The notes under the pieces are model-generated. The model was not told where the DNA came from and ran no database searches. It saw nothing but the letters and a program-made list of their open reading frames with translations. From Clostridia bacterium (GTDB lineage: Bacteria > Bacillota > Clostridia > UMGS1883): a stretch of 17,564 bases of DNA. The stretch spans positions 1 through 17,564 of the forward strand of contig JAJQCX010000084.1 in assembly GCA_021202495.1 (NCBI GenBank). The letters are read 5' to 3'. The translations under genes and the position numbers were made by a program. Below are positions 1 to 8,313 of this stretch, piece by piece. Every line of letters begins with the position of its first letter. Positions within the stretch are counted from its first letter, which is position 1.

Positions 1-62
1 ATTATAACATATTTGTGCAATAAAATCAAGCGCTTTTATAGACTTTTAGTATAAACTTCAAC

Positions 63-261
63 CGCATATCCTGCTGATCTCTGCCCGTTATATCAAGCGT
101 CGCTTCATTATCGGTACGGTTTTTCTTGCTTAATACGAACGCTCTGTCCGCAGCTCCCAAAAGTCCGTTTGTTTCCGAAATCATGTCAAACTTATCCTTT
201 GACGGCATTTTGCGCGTGTGGTGCACAATAAACATAGAGACTTTTCTGCTGTCGGCTATTG
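63..261 (-). pseudogene. fragment of a RepA-like AAA ATPase gene
   Basis: About 199 bp match the intact RepA-like gene at 10744-10942 at a constant offset of 10681 with no gaps; counting by eye about 23 bases differ (roughly 88 % identity). The fragment encodes the stretch around VHHTRKMPSKDKFDM and TGRDQQDMRL of that protein, without the Walker A region and without the C-terminus. Homology starts abruptly at 63 and stops at 261 inside the shared GTCGGCTATTG, where an integrase tail begins on the other strand. It is a dead remnant of a related mobile element, not a duplication made within this element, because the divergence is substantial. Confidence 0.85.
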
Positions 262-371
262 CAGAGCGGCTCGGTCACGAAAAGGTACAAACGACAATGG
301 ATACTTACCACCACCTGTATCCCAACAAACAAGTAGAGGTAGCCGGACAGCTTGACGACATTATGCCGTAA
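251..371 (+). pseudogene. 3' end of a tyrosine recombinase (integrase) gene
   Basis: The frame ending at TAA 369-371 encodes IAERLGHEKVQTT followed by DTYHHLYPNKQ, the C-terminal catalytic block of phage and ICE-type integrases: the GH histidine and the nucleophilic tyrosine in the TYxHLYP context. Everything upstream of about residue SAIAERL is missing; the frame runs backwards into the antisense of a RepA fragment. The tail differs clearly from the intact integrase at 11883-12974 (VGHES / YRYAHLFP), so it belonged to a different element. Its stop lies about 115 bp from the guaA-type core at 489-496, the usual arrangement for an integrase next to its own attachment site. Confidence 0.85.
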
Positions 372-397
372 GCGCCCGGCTACAAAAAACCTCGAAT

Positions 398-415
398 GTA
401 GCCATTTTGTAGCCA
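398..415 (+). repeat. paired direct repeat GTAGCCA-N4-GTAGCCA, probable integrase arm site of the left remnant
   Basis: GTAGCCA at 398-404 and 409-415, start-to-start 11 bp. It lies between the truncated integrase gene and the core site at 489. The same architecture with one base changed (GTTGCCA) occurs at 599-617 and 15112-15129, so these look like arm-type sites of two related but distinct integrases. Confidence 0.55.
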
Positions 416-426
416 ACAAAAAAGCA

Positions 427-468
427 AAATCCCGAAAAACACTTTAATTTCAGCATTTTTAGGGATTT
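427..468. terminator. hairpin downstream of the integrase remnant, probable terminator
   Basis: AAATCCC, one mismatched base, AAAAA (427-439) and TTTTT, one base, GGGATTT (456-468) form a stem of 12 pairs with one mismatch around a 16-base loop. It lies 56 bp after the integrase stop. The A/T runs at the stem base would allow termination on either strand. Confidence 0.5.
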
Positions 469-486
469 AAAAGCCTAAATTTAATT

Positions 487-498
487 ACTCCCACTCTC
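487..498. other. left attachment site of the element (guaA-type core)
   Basis: TCCCACTC at 489-496 (GAGTGGGA on the - strand) matches the guaA 3' end at 15192-15199, where the same bases encode the last Glu-Trp-Glu codons. The codon pattern GAG TGG GAG TAA is kept here, so a read across this site would again end in EWE-stop. The 3' end of guaA is a known integration hot spot for mobile elements. With the arm repeats on its inner side, I read this as the left end of the 14.7-kb element, abutting the older remnant. The core is only 8 bp, so exact boundaries are uncertain. Confidence 0.65.
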
Positions 499-598
499 TC
501 CTGACAACCATAATCTTAAACATTTTTGCTATGGTTATTTGGCTTGTGGTGTATGTAGTATTCTTATTATACTTTTTATTCTCGCTATCTGATTTTTT

Positions 599-617
599 GT
601 TGCCACTGTGTTGCCAC
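599..617 (+). repeat. paired direct repeat GTTGCCAC, probable left arm site
   Basis: GTTGCCAC at 599-606 and 610-617, 11 bp apart, just downstream of the trlF stop and about 105 bp inside the left core. The right end of the element carries the same pair with the same spacing and orientation (15112-15129). One helical turn of spacing on both flanks fits arm-type binding by the N-terminal domain of a tyrosine integrase. Confidence 0.6.
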
Positions 618-632
618 AAGGATGTTAAATCA

Positions 633-2519
633 TTAACACCAAGAAGTATAGATAAGTTGTCTCTTATCGAAAGCTTCTTTACCTCCCTCCATAATGTCAA
701 CAATCTGTTTATGTGTAGAATCCAAGTCGATGTTACCTTGTGCAACATCAATTTTGGTTTCTTGGAACTCAACAACTAACACTCTTTCGGAATCACCAAG
801 AACAGGGATATTCGCATTATGTGTAGCAAAGATAAACTGCATATAGGGTTTTTTCTGAAGAATAGCGGTAATGACTTCGTCATAGATCACTTTATTGTCA
901 AGATCGTCTTCTGGCTGGTCGATAAAGATAACATCGTTATTATCCTGTGTCAATATAAACAATATTAGTGCCGAAGCACGTTGCCCTATTGAATGTTGAC
1001 GCAACAATTTTTCATGATAATAAATATCCACCTTATTTTCAACTTGTCTTTTCAATAACTCTTCATATTGAGTACGAAGTTTCTCCTCTAATTTTGCATA
1101 TTCACTATGTGTAACAATTTGTTTTAGTTTGCCGCCATCAGCAATAATCCAATCTTCTAAAATGGCCACATAATCAATGAATTCATTACAAATCATTTGA
1201 TATTTAATATCTGAGATTCCTGTTCCCTTGAAATCATTTTTCAGTTGAGATTTGAAACTTTCTCGATCTCCCTTAAATGTAATTTCAATTCGTAATTCAG
1301 TTTGATTCTGATTGATTCGTTCAGTTTCGGCCTTATAAGCATTGTAGGTCGTCAGCAAAGTTTCGTTTCGCTCTCTTGCTGCCTTAATAAATGCTGCCTC
1401 TATTTTTGATTTGGTTAAGGCTTCTTCGCTTAGTTGCTTTAGTTTTTCTTTGGTTTTTTGCAATTCAGCAGTCATCTTTACGAAACTATCAACATCCAAA
1501 GTCTCATCTTGGATTTCTCTTTTAATTTCAGCAAATTCATCTGCCAAACTATCAGTTCGCCCTTTCAGACGTAATATGATGTCTTCCATATCGCTGCGTT
1601 GTCTTTCTATTTCTGCAACGCAAGAACTAATTTGTGCGAGCTGAAAATCTATTAGCGACAACACTGTTTCAACATCTTCAAATATGTCTTTGTTAAAGTC
1701 ACTGCTATATCCATCCAATGTACCTGATGCAGTAGAGTTTTTTGAAAACGCATCATGCATATCGTGCAAAATATCGTCTATCCTATTTTTCACTGCATCA
1801 AGCTTTGTGCTATCGATAGCATGTCCACTTTGCTCTTTTAGCTTGTCTGCCACACCTTTTTCTTCAAAAATCGAGAGTTTATGTTCAAGCTCGGTTTGCT
1901 TTGTTGATGCATCGGTCATTTGCTGTGGAATTTTACTCACATCTAGTAAACGTTCTGCTGTTCTAATCAATTCATTCACGCAGCTATCCAAATTAGAGGG
2001 TTGAGCAATTCTACCACTAATCAATTTTTCCAACAAACCATTTTCGTGATCTGCACTGCTGGATAGATCTTTTTGACCAAAATACTGGACCCCATCGAAC
2101 AAACTGATCGGATTTATATTTAAGTCCTTGCCGTTCTCATCAAGAACATTTATCCGTTCTCCAAATATTCGACTGACAGAATATCGTTTGCCGTGTTTAT
2201 CTATTACATTTAAGGTTGCTTTCCCGCCAGACCCAAAGACATTTTTAACGAGAGATTCTTTGTAGTCTTTGTCCATTTGAGCCGGTAAATCCAGAACATA
2301 TCGTATGGCTTCTAAAACAGAAGATTTTCCACTGCCTCTTATGCCAATAAGAGTGTTTAGTTCACGAGAAAACGTAATTGTTTGCCCATCAAACTTTCCG
2401 CCTTGGAAAGATATTGACTCTATATGTCCGTGCCTATTGTCGGGGACGGTTTCGCTAACTCTGTCTTTGTGAGCTTGTAAAGCAAATTTTATTGCGGCGT
2501 AAGAATATTCACCTATTTT
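633..2519 (-). pseudogene. TrlF-type ATPase portion, frameshifted from its PHP half
   Basis: This frame opens after a TGA at 2520-2522 and has no ATG until 2276, which lies downstream of the Walker A motif, so it is not a self-standing gene. It reads KIGEYSYAAIKFAL, then Walker A GIRGSGKSS (about 2320-2345), a Q-loop (YFGQKDL), a long coiled-coil-rich middle (about 2000-1050), an ABC/SMC-type signature (SIGQRASAL), Walker B with D-loop (DVIFIDQPEDDLDN) and an H-loop (ATHNANIP). About 627 residues. Joined to the PHP frame by removing one A from the A5 run at 2516-2520 it gives a continuous protein of about 857 residues with the PHP-plus-AAA/SMC order of TrlF-family proteins. All ATPase motifs are intact, so the break is recent, a sequencing error or, less likely, recoding. 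A role in defence or DNA processing is inferred from the cargo setting. Confidence 0.8.
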
Positions 2520-3207
2520 TCAAATAAGTACATTTATCTCCCTTGCCTATATCTGTGATTGATTTGGGATCAGAGCCCTCAACAAGAGCAGGCAAATAAC
2601 CGCAACATCTCTCAAACTGATTGAGATTATCGCGTGTCCTAGATTTTTGCAAACCAAGAACACGATTCCTAAAAGGAGCAAATCTTGCCAAAGATTCAAG
2701 CAATCCTCCCTTACATTCACTAAATAGCCCGCTACTTTGATCCACATGAGCAAATATTATAAAATAGTCCCGCCCGTAAGCATCTAATCTCTCAAAGACA
2801 TTTTTAAGGTCATACACGCTTTTTGCATTTTGATTTTCAGAATTAGGGATTGTGGAAAATGCTTCTGTTAGAAAAGTTTGAATATAATTATTTCCATCTT
2901 CAAGCCATTCATCTGGGTTAAACACTATCAGTGTGTGGATCCCATTTGCTCCTTCTTTGACGGTTAATTCAACGCCGGGAAGGATAAATATATCTTCTTT
3001 TTTTGCAGCCTTACGAATAGCCTTATATTCTTCTTTGTCAAATTTATTGTGGTTTGTAATGATGCCAACATTTATGTTTACATTTTTAAGTGCAGCAACA
3101 TAGTCGTTTACAAAAGAATTCTGTTCGCCAGAATAAGCAAATTCTTTGTCTTTACAAGTATGCAAATGGAAATCAGCGCGAACATTTTGCAAGCCTGTTT
3201 CAAACAT
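2509..3207 (-). CDS. PHP-domain N-terminal part of a TrlF-like protein (232 aa as read)
   Basis: ATG at 3207 has a G-rich ribosome site (AGGGG, about 8 bases upstream) and its own promoter. The PHP (polymerase and histidinol phosphatase) metal-site motifs are visible: DFHLHT near residue 13, ITNHN near 50, PGVEL near 80, a following IHTL histidine, FAHVD near 150 and GSDPKS near 210. The last motif keeps the aspartate but has lost the usual histidine. PHP domains bind metals and cut phosphoester bonds, often in nucleic acids. The frame ends early (LKNR-stop) just where the ATPase frame continues (LKIGEYSY), so this is the N-terminal quarter of a split gene. It follows the methyltransferase gene by 85 bp on the same strand. 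Confidence 0.8.
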   Translation of the reverse strand: MFETGLQNVRADFHLHTCKDKEFAYSGEQNSFVNDYVAALKNVNINVGIITNHNKFDKEEYKAIRKAAKKEDIFILPGVELTVKEGANGIHTLIVFNPDEWLEDGNNYIQTFLTEAFSTIPNSENQNAKSVYDLKNVFERLDAYGRDYFIIFAHVDQSSGLFSECKGGLLESLARFAPFRNRVLGLQKSRTRDNLNQFERCCGYLPALVEGSDPKSITDIGKGDKCTYLKNR

Positions 3208-3228
3208 ATTTCACACCCCTGTCTCTAT

Positions 3229-3257
3229 ATTATAATAGTGCAAGAATAAGTATTCAA
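3229..3257 (-). promoter_or_regulatory. promoter of the trlF-like gene
   Basis: On the - strand TTGAAT (3252-3257), a 17-bp spacer and TATAAT (3229-3234), 22 bp before the ATG at 3207. The match to the sigma-A consensus is nearly perfect, so the gene can be expressed separately from the restriction operon upstream. Confidence 0.75.
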
Positions 3258-3292
3258 TTATCAAACATTAGTTTTCAAAAAGTATTTATTTT

Positions 3293-4921
3293 TTACACGT
3301 TCTGGTTCTTCCGTCCCATTCTTCGACCACGCATTTTGTTCCAAATACTGTGCAATAATTCAATCTCATGTCCTGACAACCCAAGACCATTACGAAGTAA
3401 GATTTCATCTGTATATTCCAGAATCTTATCAATTTCACCTTCCCGTTGCCAGTTGTCAATCTTTTGCAAATCTAATTGGTCTGCAAATTTCATCGGAATG
3501 CGGATTTTCCGCATTTCTCCCGGTTCAAAGGTAAGAACACCACCACCATAACTTCTACCGATTGTTTCGCTCAGAGCAAATGTATATGTGTTCAAAAAAG
3601 CTGCTACAACATGTTTTCCGTCAATATCATCCAAGAATCTCACTTTATGCAGCGTATCGGTGACAAGTGCTTCTTTCTCATTTAGAATCATTCTTGGATA
3701 TAAATGTGCTTGACGAATCAAGAAAGCATCAGCACACCAGGTCTGAGGTACATGATACCACTTGGGTCTTATACGGCATTTATAATTTTTATTGTATCCC
3801 TTTTCTTCGCCCCACTGAATGTATACCTTCTGTTCATCGGTCAACTCATCAAACTCATCATTTCCAGGAGCAAAAAAATACACCTTTTTCCCTAACGCAA
3901 TCAAATTATCATAGTCTTCATCTGTTAGACGCACACCTTTTAATTGCTCAGAACGACTAATAATTGGAACAACACTGTCTTGAATATTGAATTCATCTAC
4001 TGTTGCCTGATTCATAATAAAAAAGTCATTCTCACCACTAACAAGACCAACATTCACTTCAAACAAATCGGTTGCTTTGGAAATTCTCGAATCACTATTT
4101 AGACGTTTAAGTAAGCTAAGCTCCTCATTAGACAAATAGTATTTAACCCACTTGTCACGACTATGATCAAGTTCTTTGAATTCAGCATTTTCCAAACATG
4201 TATGTCCTTGTGCAATCAGATCAGTCATATCATCTAGCTCTACAACACGAATACCGTGTTTGTCACAGCCTCTTTCGCCTAAGAGAAGAATTACTTCCTG
4301 TTGGATATTATCAAAAACCAAACGTTTGAATGTGACAAGAGTAAGCTTATCAAAGAAGTCGCTAAGAAATTGTCTTGCTTCGGCAGCATAATTAACCTGA
4401 AAGAGTTCGGCGGGGATAACCATTCCGATCCTGCCATTAGGTTTTAATGCTTTACAGGAAAGCACTAAGAATGGGAGCCAAATATTTGTAAGGCGATTTG
4501 GCTTAAATCCATGCTTGTTCATCAGAGCAAACGCAATTTTACGATACTCCTCTGTAAAATGCTGATAACGAATAAACGGAGGGTTTCCGACGATTGCATC
4601 AAATTGAATTTGATCATCAATATTCTCTTGGTAACACGTAAAGAAGTCGTTACATATCACCGTAGTGCCATATTGTTCAGATTTTGCAGCCTCACCATCA
4701 TCTAATTCAATTCCAATTACGTTTTCCTTGATAGTCTCATGGGTTGCGCCCAGTTCAATATAGCGTTTAGTAATTGCGCCTAAAAAGCTACCATCGCCAC
4801 AACTCGGCTCCAAAACAGAATCGTCAGATGTCCGGATCGCCCATTCTGTAATAAATTCAGAAATTTTGTCGGGGGTGTAGTATCCGCCTCTTAGTTTATT
4901 GTATCCTTCAATTGGTTTCAT
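3293..4921 (-). CDS. N6-adenine DNA methyltransferase (M subunit of Eco57I-type system)
   Basis: Of the possible starts I chose ATG 4921 (MKPIEGYNK): GAGGAA lies 6-8 bases upstream and the stop of the restriction gene (TAA 4924-4926) is 2 bases before it. An earlier ATG at 5026 lies inside the upstream gene. The product has 542 residues. AdoMet-binding motif I is VLEPSCGDGSFL (36-47), with a G-Y-Y-T-P block before it; catalytic motif IV is NPPF (113-116), typical of N6-adenine methylases. The C-terminal half resembles TaqI/Eco57I-type target-recognition domains. It would methylate the recognition site of the partner enzyme and protect the host. Size and pairing match the separate methylase of Eco57I-like systems. 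The target sequence cannot be read from the protein. Confidence 0.88.
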   Translation of the reverse strand: MKPIEGYNKLRGGYYTPDKISEFITEWAIRTSDDSVLEPSCGDGSFLGAITKRYIELGATHETIKENVIGIELDDGEAAKSEQYGTTVICNDFFTCYQENIDDQIQFDAIVGNPPFIRYQHFTEEYRKIAFALMNKHGFKPNRLTNIWLPFLVLSCKALKPNGRIGMVIPAELFQVNYAAEARQFLSDFFDKLTLVTFKRLVFDNIQQEVILLLGERGCDKHGIRVVELDDMTDLIAQGHTCLENAEFKELDHSRDKWVKYYLSNEELSLLKRLNSDSRISKATDLFEVNVGLVSGENDFFIMNQATVDEFNIQDSVVPIISRSEQLKGVRLTDEDYDNLIALGKKVYFFAPGNDEFDELTDEQKVYIQWGEEKGYNKNYKCRIRPKWYHVPQTWCADAFLIRQAHLYPRMILNEKEALVTDTLHKVRFLDDIDGKHVVAAFLNTYTFALSETIGRSYGGGVLTFEPGEMRKIRIPMKFADQLDLQKIDNWQREGEIDKILEYTDEILLRNGLGLSGHEIELLHSIWNKMRGRRMGRKNQNV

Positions 4922-4923
4922 AC

Positions 4924-7900
4924 TTATTCCTCGACTTTCTGAGATTCCACCTGATAAAGTTCGTTGATTACATTGTTCAAGTCGTTGTTGATCGCTGAAA
5001 TAGAATGTTCCAAAACTGTGCAGCAAGCAGCGTTAGGCGCAGAAGCCAACTGGGCCTTTAGTTGCATAATATTTTGCACCATCTCTACAATCTGCTGGTG
5101 TTTAGCAACCTCAGCAGGATTTTCAAAATCAATCTTATAAATCGGCAAAGTTGCAATAAACTGCTTTCCATGAGAGTAATAGTCCCCTCTAAATGCACTT
5201 GCTCTACTTTTTACAAGAAGTTCCATTAACCAATGATTCAAAAGAGCCTGAATATAGAGAATTGACTCCTGAGAGGTAGCCTTCATTTCCATACCATAAA
5301 ATGGGCCATTGCCGCCACCGGTAAAAACAACCATTTCGTCATCATAGACATAATTTGAAGTGGTAGACAACACCGGCCAAACAAGATGCTCTCCTGATAA
5401 AAATCGTCTGATAGACTGACTGCGTCCAAATGCAAACCAGTTCTCGTTAGTACGACCAGGCATATTTCGCCGATCCAGCTTGGTTCTATAACCAGTCAAG
5501 TAGTCCAAAGCACAAGAGAAAGTTGTAGACATTTCCTCAAGACTGTAAAGAACAGGTCTGCCGTTGATTTCTTTGTACGGGAAAATGATGTAGCTGTTAG
5601 CTTTAATCTTTTCATAGCTAACAAGCTGCGTATCATAAATGCTTTTTCGCAAAATTCCCTTCTCGATTTTAAACTCTCGCCCTTGCTTGTCATGAGAATA
5701 AATATAACTCTCATCCTCGTGATCTGCATGAATAATGTAGATTTGGTCAGCACTCGTTTGCACACCAACAAAAATATCAACCAGGCTTGAAAGAGGAACA
5801 CAAGATGGAGCAATCTCTTCCAAATGTGTAACAATATTTTGCGGCAAAAAAGACCATGGTTGCCCACTAATATAGGCAGCCGGGTATGTTATACACTCAG
5901 AATCATGGTCAAACAGAAATTGATTCCAGTCTTGGACAAACCCAATCTGAAATTCTTTATTGCCCTGTTTAGACAGCACCAGAATACAAGTATAGGTACT
6001 TCTATTCTCAAAGACTTGGTGAGTTCCGAAGTGCAAGATTTTCTTAATATTAGAATTACCTGCAAGAAGCTCTCTTAATTTTGCACCAGACTTAATGTTC
6101 ATGAACTTATGCGGGACTATATATCCCAGCATTCCATTGTCATTCAACAATGTAAGTCCTTTCTCAATAAATAAGTAATACTTATCGAGAGTGTCTGTCT
6201 GTGCAGTTACATAGGGAGAGTAGTCGCTCTTGTAAAAATCATACTCCTCGCGAGAATAATAAACCATGTTCTGCACACGGATATACGGAGGATTGCCAAT
6301 GATCGCATCAAATTTTCTATTACCAAACTCAGCATTCCAATCGAACATTTTTAATTTATTCATTAAGGAAACGTTCTGATAAACAGAACGATCAAAACGT
6401 GCATAGTTCATGTTTACAAGACTATTACCGTTTTTGATGTTTTCATCCAAATTTGGCAGTATGCGATGATGCGTGCGCTGGTGAAAGGCTTCAGTTTCTT
6501 CTAAAGATGAATTCTCCAAGACCTTCAAAAGCAAGCTGAACTTCGCTACCTCTACAGCAAGAGGATCAATATCAACGCCGAAAATATTATTCCGCAGAAT
6601 TGCACGCTTCTTCTCATAAGAAAGAATATAATTTGTGCTTCCGGGCAAATGATAAATATCGCCCCGTCTCTCAGCACTTTCCATATCATGACTCCGATAA
6701 TATTCAATATGATAATTCACGATATATTCAAATGCCGACAGCAGGAAGTTACCAGATCCACAGCAAATATCTGCTATGCGATACTGCGCCACTTCTTCCG
6801 GTGTTTTATTTTCGTATAGAGGTCGCAAGGTTTCCTCGACGATAATATCAGTTATGTTTTTGGGCGTATTAACTGCTCCTTGAGAGTCGATTACTTCGGG
6901 CTTTTCCTTCGCCTCAACATGAGCATCTTCTCGGATTACAAGAGCTTCATCTAAAAACAACTCATATATCTGACCGATGATATAAGGGTCAATTACGCCA
7001 AACTCATAGGAATTATTAGGATAATACAAGCTTTGGAAAATCTCTATAATCACTGCATCAGACACGATGAGCCGATCTTCTTCCAAAAGCTCAAAAAGAC
7101 CGGAATCATACTTCTGATCTGCCGCAGCAAATAGTGCCCTCAGTTCCTGATATGTAGTAATAGATTTCAGAGACTCATAGTTTTCAAAACATCTATCCTC
7201 GCAGATACGAAGGAAAATCGTTCTGTTGAGTACACGTTGAACAAAAATATTGAGAGTTTCCATATCAACATTGGGATTGTTATGTAGAATATCTTCTCCA
7301 AGTATATTACGCCAGGTGCGGATTTGATCCAAGAAATACTGATCAAACGGCTCACGCCGCAAAGCCCCATGAATATTTCCAAACTGCTCCTCAAACTGAC
7401 CGTTCAGAACCGCTTCCTTGGAAAGCGTATTGTAGATTTCCTCAAAACGCTCCACATATTCGTTGAAACGGTAATGAGCAATCATAGCCACACCAATATC
7501 ATCGCCCTCTCTGGGGCGTACGGAGCAATCATAGATATACAGATCAGTAAAATTAGTCAGTACCGAAACTTTAAGATTTCCGCTCCATCCATATCTGCGC
7601 AACTGAAATGCTGGAGCTGGATCAACAGAAAGATTTACAGCAGGTTTTTTAGTTTCAAGAAAGTAGAGAACTTCTGTACCCACTTTTAAAGAATAGTCGG
7701 GCTTTTTACTGCGATGGACACCATCTTCCTCAACGACAACAGTAGCCTCGTGGGTAACTTCTCGCAGGTGTTGTGGTAAGCCACGCTCGTTGTCTACATC
7801 CCATCCAAGTAACTTAAAGAAACGATTTACAAAATCAACTCGTACTTGAGTTTCGTTGTAAGTCGCCCGCTGAAATTGAGGATAGTTATCACTATAAGTT

Positions 7901-7953
7901 CGAACAAGCTCTGCCACTTGCTCGGTCAGAATTGCCATGATTTCTGGTGTCAT
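4924..7953 (-). CDS. type IIG restriction-modification enzyme (fused endonuclease-methyltransferase)
   Basis: 1009 residues. The N-terminus has a PD-(D/E)xK nuclease pattern: PDYSL with D86, then FLETKKP with E100 and K102. A helical connector follows. The methyltransferase domain has motif I ADICCGSGNFLL (about 395-405) and catalytic NPPY (554-557). The last third (IFVGVQTSAD onward, with a FTGGGNGPFYGM block) resembles the target-recognition domain of Eco57I/TaqI-type enzymes. Such enzymes cut at a fixed distance from an asymmetric site and methylate one strand, and depend on a second methylase for the other. Here that methylase follows 2 bp downstream. The start ATG overlaps the controller's stop (ATGA, 7950-7953), implying coupled translation. 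Length is close to that of Eco57I. Confidence 0.9.
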   Translation of the reverse strand: MTPEIMAILTEQVAELVRTYSDNYPQFQRATYNETQVRVDFVNRFFKLLGWDVDNERGLPQHLREVTHEATVVVEEDGVHRSKKPDYSLKVGTEVLYFLETKKPAVNLSVDPAPAFQLRRYGWSGNLKVSVLTNFTDLYIYDCSVRPREGDDIGVAMIAHYRFNEYVERFEEIYNTLSKEAVLNGQFEEQFGNIHGALRREPFDQYFLDQIRTWRNILGEDILHNNPNVDMETLNIFVQRVLNRTIFLRICEDRCFENYESLKSITTYQELRALFAAADQKYDSGLFELLEEDRLIVSDAVIIEIFQSLYYPNNSYEFGVIDPYIIGQIYELFLDEALVIREDAHVEAKEKPEVIDSQGAVNTPKNITDIIVEETLRPLYENKTPEEVAQYRIADICCGSGNFLLSAFEYIVNYHIEYYRSHDMESAERRGDIYHLPGSTNYILSYEKKRAILRNNIFGVDIDPLAVEVAKFSLLLKVLENSSLEETEAFHQRTHHRILPNLDENIKNGNSLVNMNYARFDRSVYQNVSLMNKLKMFDWNAEFGNRKFDAIIGNPPYIRVQNMVYYSREEYDFYKSDYSPYVTAQTDTLDKYYLFIEKGLTLLNDNGMLGYIVPHKFMNIKSGAKLRELLAGNSNIKKILHFGTHQVFENRSTYTCILVLSKQGNKEFQIGFVQDWNQFLFDHDSECITYPAAYISGQPWSFLPQNIVTHLEEIAPSCVPLSSLVDIFVGVQTSADQIYIIHADHEDESYIYSHDKQGREFKIEKGILRKSIYDTQLVSYEKIKANSYIIFPYKEINGRPVLYSLEEMSTTFSCALDYLTGYRTKLDRRNMPGRTNENWFAFGRSQSIRRFLSGEHLVWPVLSTTSNYVYDDEMVVFTGGGNGPFYGMEMKATSQESILYIQALLNHWLMELLVKSRASAFRGDYYSHGKQFIATLPIYKIDFENPAEVAKHQQIVEMVQNIMQLKAQLASAPNAACCTVLEHSISAINNDLNNVINELYQVESQKVEE

Positions 7954-8171
7954 TTCCGCAATTCCTCTCTTTCAGGTAAAAATTCCATAATATCTCCAAT
8001 GTCGCAGCGTAAAACCTCACAAATTTTTTCTAAGGTTTCAATTGGAACGGATTCGTCGCGCCCTAATTTTGCCATAGCATTGGAGCTGATTTTTGCAGTA
8101 GTACGAAGTTGCGTCTTGTTCATTTTTTTATCTATCATCAATTTCCAAAGCTTATTATATGATCTTGCCAC
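7950..8171 (-). CDS. XRE-type controller protein of the restriction system
   Basis: Start is GTG at 8169-8171: GAGGAGG (8180-8186) lies 8 bases upstream. A longer reading from ATG 8222 would begin upstream of the promoter's -10 box and can be rejected. The 73-residue product reads ARSYNKLWKLMIDKKMNKTQ and then ISSNAMAKLGRDESV / LEKICEVLRCDIGDIMEF, a compact Cro/CI-type helix-turn-helix domain filling the whole protein. Small XRE proteins of this kind often precede restriction genes and time their expression. The ATGA overlap with the type IIG gene fits that role. Direct control of the promoter at 8202-8230 is inferred from nearby dyads. Confidence 0.85.
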   Translation of the reverse strand: MARSYNKLWKLMIDKKMNKTQLRTTAKISSNAMAKLGRDESVPIETLEKICEVLRCDIGDIMEFLPEREELRK

Positions 8172-8201
8172 ACCCTGACCCTCCTCGACTAAATCTTTTT
8201 T

Positions 8202-8230
8202 ATTATAGCATATCTCGCTCAAAATTTCAA
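8202..8230 (-). promoter_or_regulatory. promoter of the controller-restriction-methylase operon
   Basis: On the - strand TTGAAA (8225-8230), 17-bp spacer, TATAAT (8202-8207), with TG one base upstream of the -10 (extended -10). It lies 15 bp before the ribosome site of the controller gene. Confidence 0.8.
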
Positions 8231-8261
8231 CAGTATTTTGTTAACTTCAAAATTATTTTGA
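8220..8261. promoter_or_regulatory. CAAAAT/ATTTTG dyads overlapping the controller promoter
   Basis: CAAAAT at 8220-8225 pairs with ATTTTG at 8235-8240. A second, tighter dyad TCAAAAT-T-ATTTTGA lies at 8247-8261. The first covers the -35 box. Placement suits operators for the adjacent XRE controller, but the sequence is AT-rich and chance is not excluded. Confidence 0.35.
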
Positions 8262-8276
8262 GATATACAACGAGAA

Positions 8277-8306
8277 GCCGCCCGCAGGATTGTTCCCACG
8301 GGCGGC
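8277..8306 (-). terminator. GC-rich hairpin after the small-ORF operon
   Basis: GCCGCCCG (8277-8284) and CGGGCGGC (8299-8306) form an 8-bp perfect stem with a 14-base loop, 8 bp beyond the stop at 8314. The base run after it on the - strand is only weakly T-rich (TTCTCGTTG), so termination is likely but not certain. Confidence 0.55.
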
Positions 8307-8313
8307 GGTACAG

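Noticed and set aside
1..62. Promoter or gene start at the left edge
   Set aside because: AT-rich sequence without a convincing -35/-10 pair or coding frame; I see nothing supportable there.
485..775. Open frame on the - strand ending in REWE, like the guaA tail
   Set aside because: It overlaps the end of the TrlF ATPase frame, has no ribosome site or family, and the EWE ending is explained by the attachment core.
2505..2525. Programmed frameshifting in the TrlF gene
   Set aside because: The required shift is +1, and A5 followed by T does not give a standard -1 slippery heptamer. Not excluded, but mutation or read error is simpler.
4922..5026. N-terminal extension of the methylase to ATG 5026
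   Set aside because: It lies wholly within the upstream restriction gene; the internal ATG at 4921 has a proper ribosome site and a conserved-looking start.
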